Shown piece by piece: positions 17,599 through 25,559 of a stretch of 64,000 nucleotides of DNA (its first letter is position 1; every line of letters begins with the position of its first letter). The notes below the pieces were generated by a model, which was not told the DNA's origin, searched no databases, and saw only the letters and a list, made by a program, of their open reading frames with translations. This DNA comes from Mycobacterium sp. (GTDB lineage Bacteria > Actinomycetota > Actinomycetes > Mycobacteriales > Mycobacteriaceae), in contig NZ_PKEK01000062.1 in NCBI RefSeq assembly GCF_002863225.1, positions 1 through 64,000 of the forward strand, given 5' to 3'. The position numbers and the translations under genes are program-made.

Positions 17599-18924
17599 CT
17601 ACTCCTGGGGGTCAGCCGGCGGACGTCGGGCCGGGATCTGGGTGGTGGGGATCGCCGGGTCGCCGTGCGACAACATCAGACCCTCCCAGGGCAAGCTTCG
17701 CAAGCCCGATGCCACCAGGTCGCGCGCCACGCCCAGGTCAGGCTGGGCAACCACCTCGCCGTTGCGCATCAACGGCACCATCAACGACCTCGACGGCCCG
17801 CTGTGCGGCGGCGGCTGCCCGGCCGGGTACACGATCTCCTCGGTGACTGTGCCGGTCGAACGGGCCAGCCGGATCGCCTCCTTGCGACCGCCGTGCGACT
17901 CCTTGCGGACACTGCGCTTCTCGACGGGTATCCCGTCGACTTCGACCAGCTTGTAGACCATGCTCGCCGTCGGGGCGCCCGACCCGGTGACCAGTGAGGT
18001 GCCGATCCCGTAAGTGTCCACCGGCTCGGCGCGCAGTCCGGCGATCGCGAACTCGTCGAGATCCCCGGAGACCACGATGCGAGTCTGGGTGGCCCCCAGA
18101 CCATCCAGCTGCTCGCGGACCTGCCGGGCCAGCACGCCCAGATCGCCGGAGTCGATCCGCACCGCGCCCAGTCCGGGGCCGGCCGCCGCGACGGCGTTGG
18201 CCACACCGGCCGTCACGTCGTAGGTGTCGACCAACAGGGTGGTGCCGGGGCCGAGCGCGGCGATCTGAGCGGCGAACGCGGCCGGCTCGTCGGGTCCGTG
18301 CGCACCGTCGTACAACAGCGTGAACGCGTGCGCGCTGGTGCCCTCGGTCGGCACGCCGTAACGGCGGTGGGCTTGCAGGTTGGAGGTCGCTGTGAACCCC
18401 GCGAGGTAGGCCGCCCGCGCAGCCGCCACCGCGGCCTGCTCGTGAGTGCGGCGCGAACCCATGTCCATCAGCGGTCGCCCGTTTGCGGCGCTGACCATCC
18501 GCGCGGCGGCTGAGGCAATAGCGGTGTCGTGGTTGAAGATCGACAGCGCCAACGTCTCGAGCACTACGCATTCGCCGAAGCTGCCGCGCACCGAAAGCAC
18601 CGGCGAGCCAGGAAAATACAGCTCACCCTCGGCATAGCCGTCGATGTCGCCGCGGAACCGGAAATCACTGAGGTAGGCCAGCGTGTCCCGATCGAGGAAT
18701 TCCGCCAGCGACTCACAGGCGGCCTCGTCGAACCTGAAGGCGGACAACGCTTCCACGAAACGGCCCGTTCCTGCCACGACGCCGTAGCGCCGTCCGTCGG
18801 GGAGTTTGCGGGCGAACAGCTCGAACGTGCACTGCCGGTCAGCGCTGCCGCCCCGCAGTGCGGCCGACAGCATGGTCAGCTCGTACCTGTCGGTCAGCAT
18901 CCCGGTGTCGGCCGAGTCGTTCAC
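17599..18924 (-). CDS. pncB1: Nicotinate phosphoribosyltransferase
   Basis: A 441-residue enzyme that converts nicotinate and PRPP to nicotinate mononucleotide in NAD salvage. MLTDRYELTM at the N terminus, FNHDTAIASAAARM, the GSRRTHEQAA segment and the PRPP/phosphate region IDSGDLGVLARQVRE are typical of the family. It corresponds to Rv1330c. The GTG at 18924 (NDSADTGMLTDRYEL) is chosen since sequence above it belongs to the opposite-strand clpS region. dinG starts 50 bases downstream on the same strand, so the two may be cotranscribed. It is divergent from clpS, 48 bases apart. Confidence 0.95.
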   Translation of the reverse strand: MNDSADTGMLTDRYELTMLSAALRGGSADRQCTFELFARKLPDGRRYGVVAGTGRFVEALSAFRFDEAACESLAEFLDRDTLAYLSDFRFRGDIDGYAEGELYFPGSPVLSVRGSFGECVVLETLALSIFNHDTAIASAAARMVSAANGRPLMDMGSRRTHEQAAVAAARAAYLAGFTATSNLQAHRRYGVPTEGTSAHAFTLLYDGAHGPDEPAAFAAQIAALGPGTTLLVDTYDVTAGVANAVAAAGPGLGAVRIDSGDLGVLARQVREQLDGLGATQTRIVVSGDLDEFAIAGLRAEPVDTYGIGTSLVTGSGAPTASMVYKLVEVDGIPVEKRSVRKESHGGRKEAIRLARSTGTVTEEIVYPAGQPPPHSGPSRSLMVPLMRNGEVVAQPDLGVARDLVASGLRSLPWEGLMLSHGDPAIPTTQIPARRPPADPQE

Positions 18925-18972
18925 CCCGCAACCGTATCGGTAGCGCGGGGGTGACTCGCTATCCTGTGAACC

Positions 18973-19275
18973 ATGGCTGCGTCCGCCCCGAGCAAACCGG
19001 GCACCACCGGGCAACGGGAAGCAGACACCGTCGAAGCCACGGCCGCTCCCTGGGTGACCATCGTCTGGGACGATCCGGTCAACCTGATGAACTACGTGAC
19101 CTACGTCTTCCAGAAGCTGTTCGGCTACAGCGAGCCGCACGCCACCAAGCTGATGCTGCAGGTGCACAACGAAGGCAAGGCCGTTGTCTCGGCGGGCAGC
19201 CGGGAATCGATGGAGGTCGACGTGACGAAGCTGCATGCGGCCGGATTGTGGGCCACCATGCAGCAGGACCACTGA
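18973..19275 (+). CDS. clpS: ATP-dependent Clp protease adaptor ClpS
   Basis: A 100-residue adaptor that presents N-degron substrates to the ClpC1-ClpP protease. The core motif VTIVWDDPVNLMNYV contains the Asp pair that contacts the substrate N-terminal amino group, and LHAAGLWATMQQ is the family C terminus. It matches Rv1331. The first 20 residues are a flexible Ala/Gly/Thr-rich tail, which in ClpS proteins helps deliver substrate. It begins a dense run of genes that continues to murI with 4-base gaps and ATGA overlaps. Confidence 0.95.
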   Translation: MAASAPSKPGTTGQREADTVEATAAPWVTIVWDDPVNLMNYVTYVFQKLFGYSEPHATKLMLQVHNEGKAVVSAGSRESMEVDVTKLHAAGLWATMQQDH

Positions 19276-19279
19276 TCGG

Positions 19280-19852
19280 GTGCGCAAATGGAAGCGGGTA
19301 CAAGCCGCTGACGGCGTCCGGTTCCGGTCGGCGCTGGACGCCCACGAAGCGGGCCTGCTGAAGAGCCTGGTGGCCTCGATGATCGGGTTGCTCGACGAAC
19401 GCGAATCCTCTTCACCGCAAGACGAACTCGAGCAGCTGACCGGAATGAAGACCGGCAACTCCGAGCCGCCGGACAATGCGACGCTGATGCGCCTGCTGCC
19501 GGATTTCGCCAAGCCGAACGACGACCCGGGAGTGGACACCGACAGCTTGAACTCGGCCCTTCGCAGCCTGCACGAGCCGGCCATCATCGACGCCAAGCGG
19601 CTTGCGGCACAACAACTTCTGGACACGCTGCCGGACGGTGGCGGCAAGATCGAGTTGACCGAGGACGCCGCCAACTCCTGGACCGCGGCCGTCAACGATC
19701 TGCGGCTCGCGCTGGGGACCATGCTCGAGATCCGGCCCGACGGACCCGACCGGTTGCCCGAAAACCACCCGCTGGCCGGGCATCTCGACGTCTACCAGTG
19801 GCTGACCGTGCTGCAGGAGTATCTGGTCCTGGCGTTGATGGGCTCGCGATGA
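19280..19852 (+). CDS. DUF2017 family protein
   Basis: A 190-residue protein corresponding to Rv1332, of the DUF2017 family found beside clpS in actinobacteria. It is mainly charged and helical, with no signal peptide or membrane segment. The start at GTG 19280 (RKWKRVQAADGVRF) lies 4 bases after the clpS stop. Notable parts are GLLKSLVASMIGLLDERE near residue 35, the LMRLLPDFAKP segment, and a Trp-containing C terminus DVYQWLTVLQEYLVLAL. Constant linkage with clpS suggests a role around Clp proteolysis, but no function is established that I know of. Confidence 0.85.
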   Translation: MRKWKRVQAADGVRFRSALDAHEAGLLKSLVASMIGLLDERESSSPQDELEQLTGMKTGNSEPPDNATLMRLLPDFAKPNDDPGVDTDSLNSALRSLHEPAIIDAKRLAAQQLLDTLPDGGGKIELTEDAANSWTAAVNDLRLALGTMLEIRPDGPDRLPENHPLAGHLDVYQWLTVLQEYLVLALMGSR

Positions 19853-20892
19853 GTTCGATCACCGACGTGGCCGGGATCCTGGTCGGCCAGTACCACCGGT
19901 TGGATCCCGACGCGGCGATGGGTGCGGGCTGGGCCAGCGGCGTCACCGTGGTGCTGACACCGCCGGGCACTGTCGGCGCCGTCGACGTGCGCGGCGGTGC
20001 GCCGGGCACCCGCGAGACCGACCTGCTGGATCCGGCCAACAGCGTGCGCTACGTCGACGCGGTGCTGCTGGCCGGCGGCAGCGCGTTCGGGCTGGCAGCC
20101 GCCGACGGGGTGATGCGCTGGCTGGAGGAACACGACCGGGGCGTGGCGATGAAGGGCGGAGTGGTGCCGATCGTGCCGGGCGCGGTGATCTTCGACTTGG
20201 AGGTGGGCGGTTGGGGTAACCGGCCGACCGCCGACTTCGGGTACGACGCCTGCCGGACGGCGGGCACCGAGGTCGCCGTCGGCACTGTCGGTGCCGGGGT
20301 CGGAGCCTGTGCGGGCGTGCTGAAGGGGGGCGTCGGGACCGCGTCGACCACGTTGGCGTCCGGTGCGACGGTCGGTGCTCTGGTGGTGGTGAATTCCTCG
20401 GGCAACGTCGTGGATCAGGCGACCGGCCTGCCGTGGCTGAGCTACCTGGTCGCCGAGTTCGGCCTGACCACACCGCCGGATGAGGAACTCGCTGAGCTGG
20501 CCGCCCTGGAGTCGCCGCTCAGCTCGCTGAACACCACGATCGCGGTGGTCGCGACCGACGCCGCGCTGAGCCCGGCCGCCTGCCGGCAGGTCGCGAGCAC
20601 CGCTCAGGACGGGCTGGCGCGCAGCATTCGGCCCGCGCACACCCCGGTCGATGGCGACACGGTCTTCGCGCTGGCGACCGGGGCCATCGAGGTGGCGCCG
20701 CCGGCGGATCTGGCGGCCGCGTTCTCGCCGGAGACGCCGCTGGCCACGGCCGTCGGTAGCGCGGCGGCGGACTGCCTGGCGCAGGCGGTGGTGGCTGCCG
20801 TCATCGCCGCGGACCCGGTGGCCGACATCCCGACCTATCGTGGATTGTTGCCGGGAGCTTTCCGGCCCACGGAGAGGCAGGCGCCGGCATGA
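19849..20892 (+). CDS. P1 family (DmpA-type) peptidase
   Basis: A 347-residue protein matching Rv1333 and the P1/DmpA family of self-processing aminopeptidases. The family cleaves itself ahead of a Ser or Thr that becomes the N-terminal nucleophile; here the likely place is LKGGVGTAST near residue 170. VLLAGGSAFGLAAADGVM and TGLPWLSY are typical family segments. No signal peptide is seen, so it acts in the cytoplasm. ATG 19849 overlaps the DUF2017 stop by ATGA; the upstream 17 residues of the open frame are discarded. In M. tuberculosis mec-cysO-cysM follow; here the rhomboid gene overlaps its stop directly. Confidence 0.88.
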   Translation: MSSITDVAGILVGQYHRLDPDAAMGAGWASGVTVVLTPPGTVGAVDVRGGAPGTRETDLLDPANSVRYVDAVLLAGGSAFGLAAADGVMRWLEEHDRGVAMKGGVVPIVPGAVIFDLEVGGWGNRPTADFGYDACRTAGTEVAVGTVGAGVGACAGVLKGGVGTASTTLASGATVGALVVVNSSGNVVDQATGLPWLSYLVAEFGLTTPPDEELAELAALESPLSSLNTTIAVVATDAALSPAACRQVASTAQDGLARSIRPAHTPVDGDTVFALATGAIEVAPPADLAAAFSPETPLATAVGSAAADCLAQAVVAAVIAADPVADIPTYRGLLPGAFRPTERQAPA

Positions 20893-21524
20893 CCAGCCAC
20901 ACGCAGCAGCCGAGGAAACGGTCCGCGTTCGTCGTCGGCGGGGCCACCATCCTCAGCTTCGTGGCGCTGCTGTACGTCATCGAGGCGTTCGACCAGCTCA
21001 ACGGCCACCGGCTCGACGAGAACGGCATCCGTCCGCTGGAGACCGACGGCCTCTGGGGCATCCTGTTCGCGCCGCTGCTGCACGCCAACTGGGCGCACCT
21101 GGCGGCCAACACCGGGCCGGCGCTGGTGCTCGGCTTTCTGGTCACCCTTGCCGGGCTGTCGAGATTCCTCTGGGCGACCGCGATCATCTGGATCGTCGGC
21201 GGATTCGGCACCTGGCTGATCGGCAACGTGCCGTGTCCCCATACCGACCACATCGGCGCGTCCGGCCTGATCTTCGGCTGGCTGACCTTCCTACTGGTGT
21301 TCGGGTTCTTCATCCGCTCGGGCTGGCAGATCCTGATCGGACTGCTGGTGCTGGTCGTCTACGGCAGCGTGCTGTGGGGCGCTGTCCCGGAGCTCAATGT
21401 CTGTGGCGGGGTGTCCTGGCAGGGGCATCTTTGCGGCGGCATCGCCGGAGTGTTGGCCGCCTACCTGCTGTCCAGTCCGGAACGCGAAGCGCGCGAGCGG
21501 CGCCGACGAGGCTCGCGGCGATGA
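20889..21524 (+). CDS. Rhomboid family intramembrane serine protease
   Basis: A 211-residue membrane protein of the rhomboid family, corresponding to Rv1337. Six hydrophobic stretches can be traced. The catalytic dyad is Ser125 in GASG and His180 in WQGHLCGGIAG, matching the GxSG and HxxGxxxG patterns. HANWAHLAANT is the conserved segment of transmembrane helix 2. Rhomboids cut substrate helices within the membrane; the substrate is unknown. Its ATG overlaps the P1 peptidase stop by ATGA, so it is in the same operon. murI begins 11 bases after its end. Confidence 0.92.
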   Translation: MTSHTQQPRKRSAFVVGGATILSFVALLYVIEAFDQLNGHRLDENGIRPLETDGLWGILFAPLLHANWAHLAANTGPALVLGFLVTLAGLSRFLWATAIIWIVGGFGTWLIGNVPCPHTDHIGASGLIFGWLTFLLVFGFFIRSGWQILIGLLVLVVYGSVLWGAVPELNVCGGVSWQGHLCGGIAGVLAAYLLSSPEREARERRRRGSRR

Positions 21525-21534
21525 TCGAGCCGAC

Positions 21535-22368
21535 ATGAGTAACGCACTGGCGCCCATCGGGGTGTTCGACTCGGGCGTGGGCGGGTTGACCGTGGCCCGG
21601 GCCATCATCGACCAGCTGCCCGACGAGGACATCGTCTACGTCGGCGACACCGGCAACGGCCCCTACGGCCCGCTGACCATCCCCGAAATCCGGGCGCACG
21701 CCCTGGCCATCGGCGACGACCTGGTCGAGCGTGGCATCAAGGCGTTGGTCATCGCCTGCAACTCGGCGTCGTCGGCCTGCCTGCACGACGCGCGTGAACG
21801 CTACGACGTGCCGGTGGTCGAGGTGATCCTGCCCGCGGTGCGGCGGGCCGTCGCCACCACCCGCAACGGCCGCATCGGCGTGATCGGAACCCAGGCCACC
21901 GTCGCATCGGGTGCCTACCAGGACGCCTTCGCCGCCGCCCGCGACACGGAAGTCACCGCGGTGGCCTGTCCGCGGTTCGTCGATTTCGTCGAACGCGGCA
22001 TCACCAGCGGGCGACAGGTCCTCGGGCTGGCCGAGGGCTACCTCGAGCCGCTGCAACGAGCCGACGTCGACACCCTCGTGCTCGGCTGCACCCACTACCC
22101 GCTGCTGTCCGGGCTGATCCAGTTGGCCATGGGAGACGCGGTCACGCTGGTTTCCAGTGCGGAGGAGACGGCCAAGGAGCTGCTCCGGGTGCTCAGCGAG
22201 CGCGACCTTCTGCATCCCCACCCGGATCGTCCCGATGCGGATGCGCCGACGCGGGTGTTCGAGGCCACCGGCGATCCGGAGGCGTTCCTCGCCCTCGCGG
22301 CCCGGTTCCTGGGACCGGTGATCACCGGCGTCGAACCGGTCCATCGGCACATCGCGGCGTCCAGCTGA
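21535..22368 (+). CDS. murI: Glutamate racemase
   Basis: A 277-residue cofactor-independent racemase that supplies D-glutamate for peptidoglycan. The two catalytic cysteines are Cys75 in IACNSASSA and Cys185 in LGCTHYPLL, with Asp12 in GVFDSGVGG and His187 as partners. It corresponds to Rv1338. ATG 21535 gives the family N terminus (APIGVFDSG); the open frame further upstream overlaps the rhomboid gene. It is probably the last gene of the clpS-to-murI operon or is shared with the following phosphodiesterase gene 57 bases on. Confidence 0.95.
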   Translation: MSNALAPIGVFDSGVGGLTVARAIIDQLPDEDIVYVGDTGNGPYGPLTIPEIRAHALAIGDDLVERGIKALVIACNSASSACLHDARERYDVPVVEVILPAVRRAVATTRNGRIGVIGTQATVASGAYQDAFAAARDTEVTAVACPRFVDFVERGITSGRQVLGLAEGYLEPLQRADVDTLVLGCTHYPLLSGLIQLAMGDAVTLVSSAEETAKELLRVLSERDLLHPHPDRPDADAPTRVFEATGDPEAFLALAARFLGPVITGVEPVHRHIAASS

Positions 22369-22424
22369 CTTACTCATCAGTAAACCGGGGATGTTTTCCA
22401 CAACATGACGTTGGGCATGGCACA

Positions 22425-23201
22425 GTGGTGTGCGTGCGAGTTACCGTGCTGGGCTGCTCCGGGAGCGTCGTCGGCCCGGACTCGCCCGCCTCGGGCTATC
22501 TGCTCCGGGCGCCGGACACCCCGCCGCTGGTCATCGACTTCGGTGGGGGCGTGCTCGGTGCCCTGCAACGGCATGCCGACCCGGGTGCGGCTCAGGTGCT
22601 GCTGTCTCACCTGCACGCCGACCACTGCCTCGATGTGCCCGGGCTGTTCGTCTGGCGCCGTTATCACCCGTCTCCGCCGGCGGGCAAAGCCCTGCTGTAC
22701 GGACCGAGCGACACCTGGTCGCGGCTGGGCGCCGCGTCGTCGCCCTACGGTGGCGAAATCGACGATTGCTCCGACATTTTCGACGTCCGCCACTGGGTCG
22801 ACGGCGAGGCCGTCAGTATCGGCGCTCTCACCGTCACGCCGAGGCTGGTGTGCCACCCGACCGAGTCCTACGGGATGCGCTTCACCAATGCCGCCGGCGC
22901 TTCGTTCGTCTACAGCGGGGACACCGGCTACTGCGACGCGGTCATCGAATTGGCTCGCGGCGCCGACGTCTTCCTGTGCGAGGCGTCCTGGACGCACTCG
23001 CCGGATCGCCCGCCGAACCTGCACCTGTCCGGCACCGAGGCCGGACGGATCGCGGCGGCGGCCGGTGTGGGCGAACTGCTGTTGACGCACATCCCGCCGT
23101 GGACCGCGCGCGAGGACGTCATCAGCGAGGCCAAAGCTGAGTTCGACGGCCCCGTGCACGCGGTGGTCTGCGGCGAGACGTTCAACGTCGGGCGCTCCTG
23201 A
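22425..23201 (+). CDS. Rv1339-type metallo-beta-lactamase-fold cAMP phosphodiesterase
   Basis: A 258-residue metallohydrolase. The metal motif LSHLHADHCLD provides His62, His64, Asp66 and His67; SGDTGYCD supplies the bridging Asp and LLTHIPPW a late His. It matches Rv1339 closely. That protein has been characterised as an atypical class II cAMP phosphodiesterase whose activity affects drug tolerance, so this gene probably lowers cAMP made by cyclases such as the two in this window. The start is one of several clustered GTG codons (22425, 22428, 22434). It lies between murI and rph as in M. tuberculosis. Confidence 0.9.
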   Translation: MVCVRVTVLGCSGSVVGPDSPASGYLLRAPDTPPLVIDFGGGVLGALQRHADPGAAQVLLSHLHADHCLDVPGLFVWRRYHPSPPAGKALLYGPSDTWSRLGAASSPYGGEIDDCSDIFDVRHWVDGEAVSIGALTVTPRLVCHPTESYGMRFTNAAGASFVYSGDTGYCDAVIELARGADVFLCEASWTHSPDRPPNLHLSGTEAGRIAAAAGVGELLLTHIPPWTAREDVISEAKAEFDGPVHAVVCGETFNVGRS

Positions 23202-23220
23202 CGCCGGGTTAGGGTCCACC

Positions 23221-23302
23221 CGCCCGGCCAGCCGGGCGATCGGCGCCGAGCGCCCTGCCAGCCGGGCACTCGATCGCTACGCGCTCTGCATCGCAGCCGG
23301 GC
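23221..23302. repeat. Three CAGCCGGGC repeats and a GC-rich hairpin
   Basis: The intergenic stretch before rph holds CAGCCGGGC at 23229, 23259 and 23294. The first copy lies in an 8-bp stem, CGCCCGGC-CA-GCCGGGCG (23221-23238). It may act as a terminator-like or REP-like element after the phosphodiesterase gene. There is no T tract. Confidence 0.35.
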
Positions 23303-23314
23303 TAAGGTTGCGGC

Positions 23315-24094
23315 GTGTCAAAACGAGAAGACGGCCGGCTCGACGACGAACTCCGACCAGTCGTCATCACCCGAGGGTTCACCGTCCACCCGGCAGGTTC
23401 GGTCGTCGTCGAATTCGGCCAGACCAAAGTCCTGTGTACGGCGAGCGTCACCGAAGGCGTGCCCCGCTGGCGTAAAGGCTCCGGCCTGGGCTGGCTCACC
23501 GCCGAGTACGCGATGCTGCCGTCGGCGACCCACACCCGCAGCGACCGGGAGTCGGTCAAGGGTCGGTTGTCGGGGCGGACGCAGGAGATCAGCCGGCTGG
23601 TCGGCCGGTCGCTGCGGGCGTGCATCGACCTCGCGGCGTTGGGCGAGAACACCATTGCCATCGACTGCGATGTGTTGCAGGCCGATGGCGGCACCCGCAC
23701 CGCCGCCATCACCGGGGCCTACGTCGCGCTGGCTGATGCGGTGACGTACCTGTCGGCAGCCGGCAAGCTGTCGGACCCGCGGCCGCTGTCGTGCGCGATC
23801 GCCGCCATCAGCGTGGGCGTCGTCGATGGCCGGGTGCGGGTCGACCTTCCCTACGAGGAAGACTCCCGCGCCGAAGTGGACATGAACGTGGTGGCCACCG
23901 ACACCGGAACGCTGGTGGAGGTGCAGGGCACCGGCGAAGGTGCCACCTTCCCGCGTTCGACGCTCAACAAGCTGCTCGACGCCGCGGAAGGCGCCTGCGA
24001 GCAGTTGTTCGTCGCCCAGAACGAGGCGCTGGCGCTGCCGTATCCGGGTGTGCTGCCCGAAGGGGCGGCGACGCAGAAAGCGTTCGGCAGCTGA
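23315..24094 (+). CDS. rph: Ribonuclease PH
   Basis: A 259-residue phosphorolytic 3'-5' exoribonuclease that trims tRNA 3' ends. Family segments include REDGRLDDELRPV at the N terminus, the basic SGRTQEISRLVGRSLR (RNA binding), CDVLQADGGTRTAAITGAY and the phosphate-binding GTGEGATFPRSTL. It corresponds to Rv1340. The GTG at 23315 begins SKREDGR. rdgB starts 11 bases downstream, giving the common rph-rdgB pair. Confidence 0.96.
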   Translation: MSKREDGRLDDELRPVVITRGFTVHPAGSVVVEFGQTKVLCTASVTEGVPRWRKGSGLGWLTAEYAMLPSATHTRSDRESVKGRLSGRTQEISRLVGRSLRACIDLAALGENTIAIDCDVLQADGGTRTAAITGAYVALADAVTYLSAAGKLSDPRPLSCAIAAISVGVVDGRVRVDLPYEEDSRAEVDMNVVATDTGTLVEVQGTGEGATFPRSTLNKLLDAAEGACEQLFVAQNEALALPYPGVLPEGAATQKAFGS

Positions 24095-24105
24095 CCACTG
24101 CGCCG

Positions 24106-24702
24106 ATGACCCGCCTGCTGGTCGCCAGCCGCAATGCCAAGAAGCTGGCGGAGTTGCGCCGGGTGTTGGACGCCGCCTCGCTGACCGGGCTGACGCTGGT
24201 GTCGCTCAACGATGTCGAACCGTACGACGAGGCGCCGGAAACCGCTGCGACGTTTGAGGACAACGCCTTGGCCAAGGCGCGCGACGGTTTCGCAGCGACC
24301 GGTCTGCCGACCGTCGCCGATGACTCAGGGCTCGCGGTCGCGGCGCTGAATGGCATGCCCGGCGTGCTGTCCGCGCGGTGGTCCGGTAGTCACGGCGACG
24401 ACGCCGCAAACACCGAGCTCCTGCTGGCGCAGCTGCGTGATGTGCCCGACGACAGGCGCGGCGCGGCATTCGTCTCGGCCTGTGCACTGGTGTCGGGGTC
24501 GGGTGAGTTCGTCGTCCGTGGCGAATGGCCGGGCGCGATCGCCCACGCACCTTGCGGCGACGCGGGTTTCGGTTATGACCCGGTGTTCGTCCCGAGCGGT
24601 GACCATCGGACCGCCGCACAGCTGACGCCGGCGGAGAAAGATGCCGCATCGCACCGCGGACGCGCGCTGGCGCTACTGTTGCCGGCGCTGCGAGCCCTAT
24701 AA
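24106..24702 (+). CDS. rdgB: dITP/XTP pyrophosphatase (Ham1/RdgB)
   Basis: A 198-residue NTPase that removes inosine and xanthosine triphosphates from the nucleotide pool. The N-terminal SRNAKKLAEL is the nucleotide-binding loop, VADDSGLAV holds the metal-binding Asp pair, and GFGYDPVFVP and SHRGRAL are the purine-recognition segments. It corresponds to Rv1341. ATG 24106 is used; the longer open frame to 23791 is rph read in another frame. Its TAA stop overlaps the convergent DUF3817 gene by 6 bases. Confidence 0.95.
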   Translation: MTRLLVASRNAKKLAELRRVLDAASLTGLTLVSLNDVEPYDEAPETAATFEDNALAKARDGFAATGLPTVADDSGLAVAALNGMPGVLSARWSGSHGDDAANTELLLAQLRDVPDDRRGAAFVSACALVSGSGEFVVRGEWPGAIAHAPCGDAGFGYDPVFVPSGDHRTAAQLTPAEKDAASHRGRALALLLPALRAL

Positions 24703-25020
24703 GTTGAATTGCGCCTTGATGTTTCGAGTCTGAAAGTGCTCGACGATCACCCCGACCAGTGGGATGGTCCCGGCCAGGAGCACTCCGACCGTCTTCCCGA
24801 TCGGCCAGCGGACCTTGACGGCGAGGTTGAACGCCGCCAGCACATAGGCGAAATAGACCCATCCGTGCACGATCCCGATCCAGCTCGGTGGATTCGGCAC
24901 CTTGACCACGTAGTGGACCACCAGCTCGTAGCAGAGCGCGATCAGCCAGATGCCCGTCGTCCACGCCATCACACGATAGGCGAGCAGCGGTGTCCGGATG
25001 TTCTGACCGGCTGTGGTCAT
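24697..25020 (-). CDS. DUF3817 small integral membrane protein
   Basis: A 107-residue membrane protein corresponding to Rv1342c. Three hydrophobic segments lie at about residues 14-38, 46-66 and 74-94, with the charged PIGKTVG between the last two. WIGIVHGWVYFAYV is the family's conserved centre with a His inside the membrane region. DUF3817 proteins have no assigned function that I know of. It lies 14 bases downstream of lprD on the same strand, probably in an operon with it, and is convergent with rdgB. Confidence 0.85.
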   Translation of the reverse strand: MTTAGQNIRTPLLAYRVMAWTTGIWLIALCYELVVHYVVKVPNPPSWIGIVHGWVYFAYVLAAFNLAVKVRWPIGKTVGVLLAGTIPLVGVIVEHFQTRNIKAQFNL

Positions 25021-25034
25021 TCGGTTGTCCTGTT

Positions 25035-25400
25035 CTACTGGGTTTCGTTGTCTGCCTTGGCAAGTGCGGCCAAGTAGGCGTTGTACTCGCGAAGCTCGGG
25101 GTCGTCGGTGGCGTGGCCGTCGGATTCGGGCCGCTCAGGCAGCAACCCGTCCGGGATCTCGTTGACGGCGTTGGTGTCTCGGTAGGCCTGCGGCGCCTCT
25201 TCGTAGCGGACGAAATTGCGGTACGCGTAGACGCAGAATGCGGCGAATGCCGGCCATTGCAGGGCGTATCCGAGATTCTGGAAAGAGCCCGACGTGGATT
25301 CGAACCTGGTCCACTGCCACCAGCCCAGGGCCAGGCAGCCGCCCGCCGCGAGGATCACCAGCGCGATCAGCGCTGGTCTCCGACGACGCGTAGTGGACAC
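25035..25400 (-). CDS. lprD: Putative lipoprotein LprD
   Basis: A 121-residue protein corresponding to Rv1343c. After RRRR the hydrophobic segment ALIALVILAAGGCLAL contains AAGGC, a possible lipobox with Cys22. A second hydrophobic stretch (residues about 44-60, LQWPAFAAFCVYAYR) suggests it could be a two-helix membrane protein instead of a true lipoprotein. The rest is acidic and hydrophilic, ending ELREYNAYLAALAKADNETQ. The start at ATG 25400 lies 39 bases before the tRNA-Leu gene. Function is unknown. Confidence 0.82.
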   Translation of the reverse strand: MSTTRRRRPALIALVILAAGGCLALGWWQWTRFESTSGSFQNLGYALQWPAFAAFCVYAYRNFVRYEEAPQAYRDTNAVNEIPDGLLPERPESDGHATDDPELREYNAYLAALAKADNETQ

Positions 25401-25439
25401 CCCTAGAAAATACTCCGAGGTAGGGTGTTGGACGCGCGC

Positions 25440-25523
25440 GCGGGCGTGGTGAAATTGGCATACACGCCGGCTTTAGGTGCCGGTGCTCGAAAGAGCGTGA
25501 GGGTTCGAGTCCCTCCGCCCGCA
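25440..25523 (+). tRNA. tRNA-Leu (anticodon UAG)
   Basis: The 84-base sequence folds as a class II tRNA. The acceptor arms GCGGGCG and CGCCCGC pair perfectly, with A as discriminator. The anticodon stem CCGGC/GCCGG closes the loop TTTAGGT, giving anticodon TAG. A long variable arm and GGTTCGAGTCC T-loop follow. CCA is not encoded. It marks the end of the conserved M. tuberculosis-like gene order. Confidence 0.96.
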
Positions 25524-25559
25524 CTGATCCGGCGTCCACCCGCTCCCTAACATGAGCGC

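Noticed and set aside
18925..19722. N-terminal extension of pncB1 by some 266 residues
   Set aside because: It runs through the opposite-strand clpS and DUF2017 genes. The family start is at GTG 18924.
25440..25523. tRNA-Leu as an active integration site
   Set aside because: No second copy of its 3' end and no integrase were noticed, so only the break of synteny is reported.
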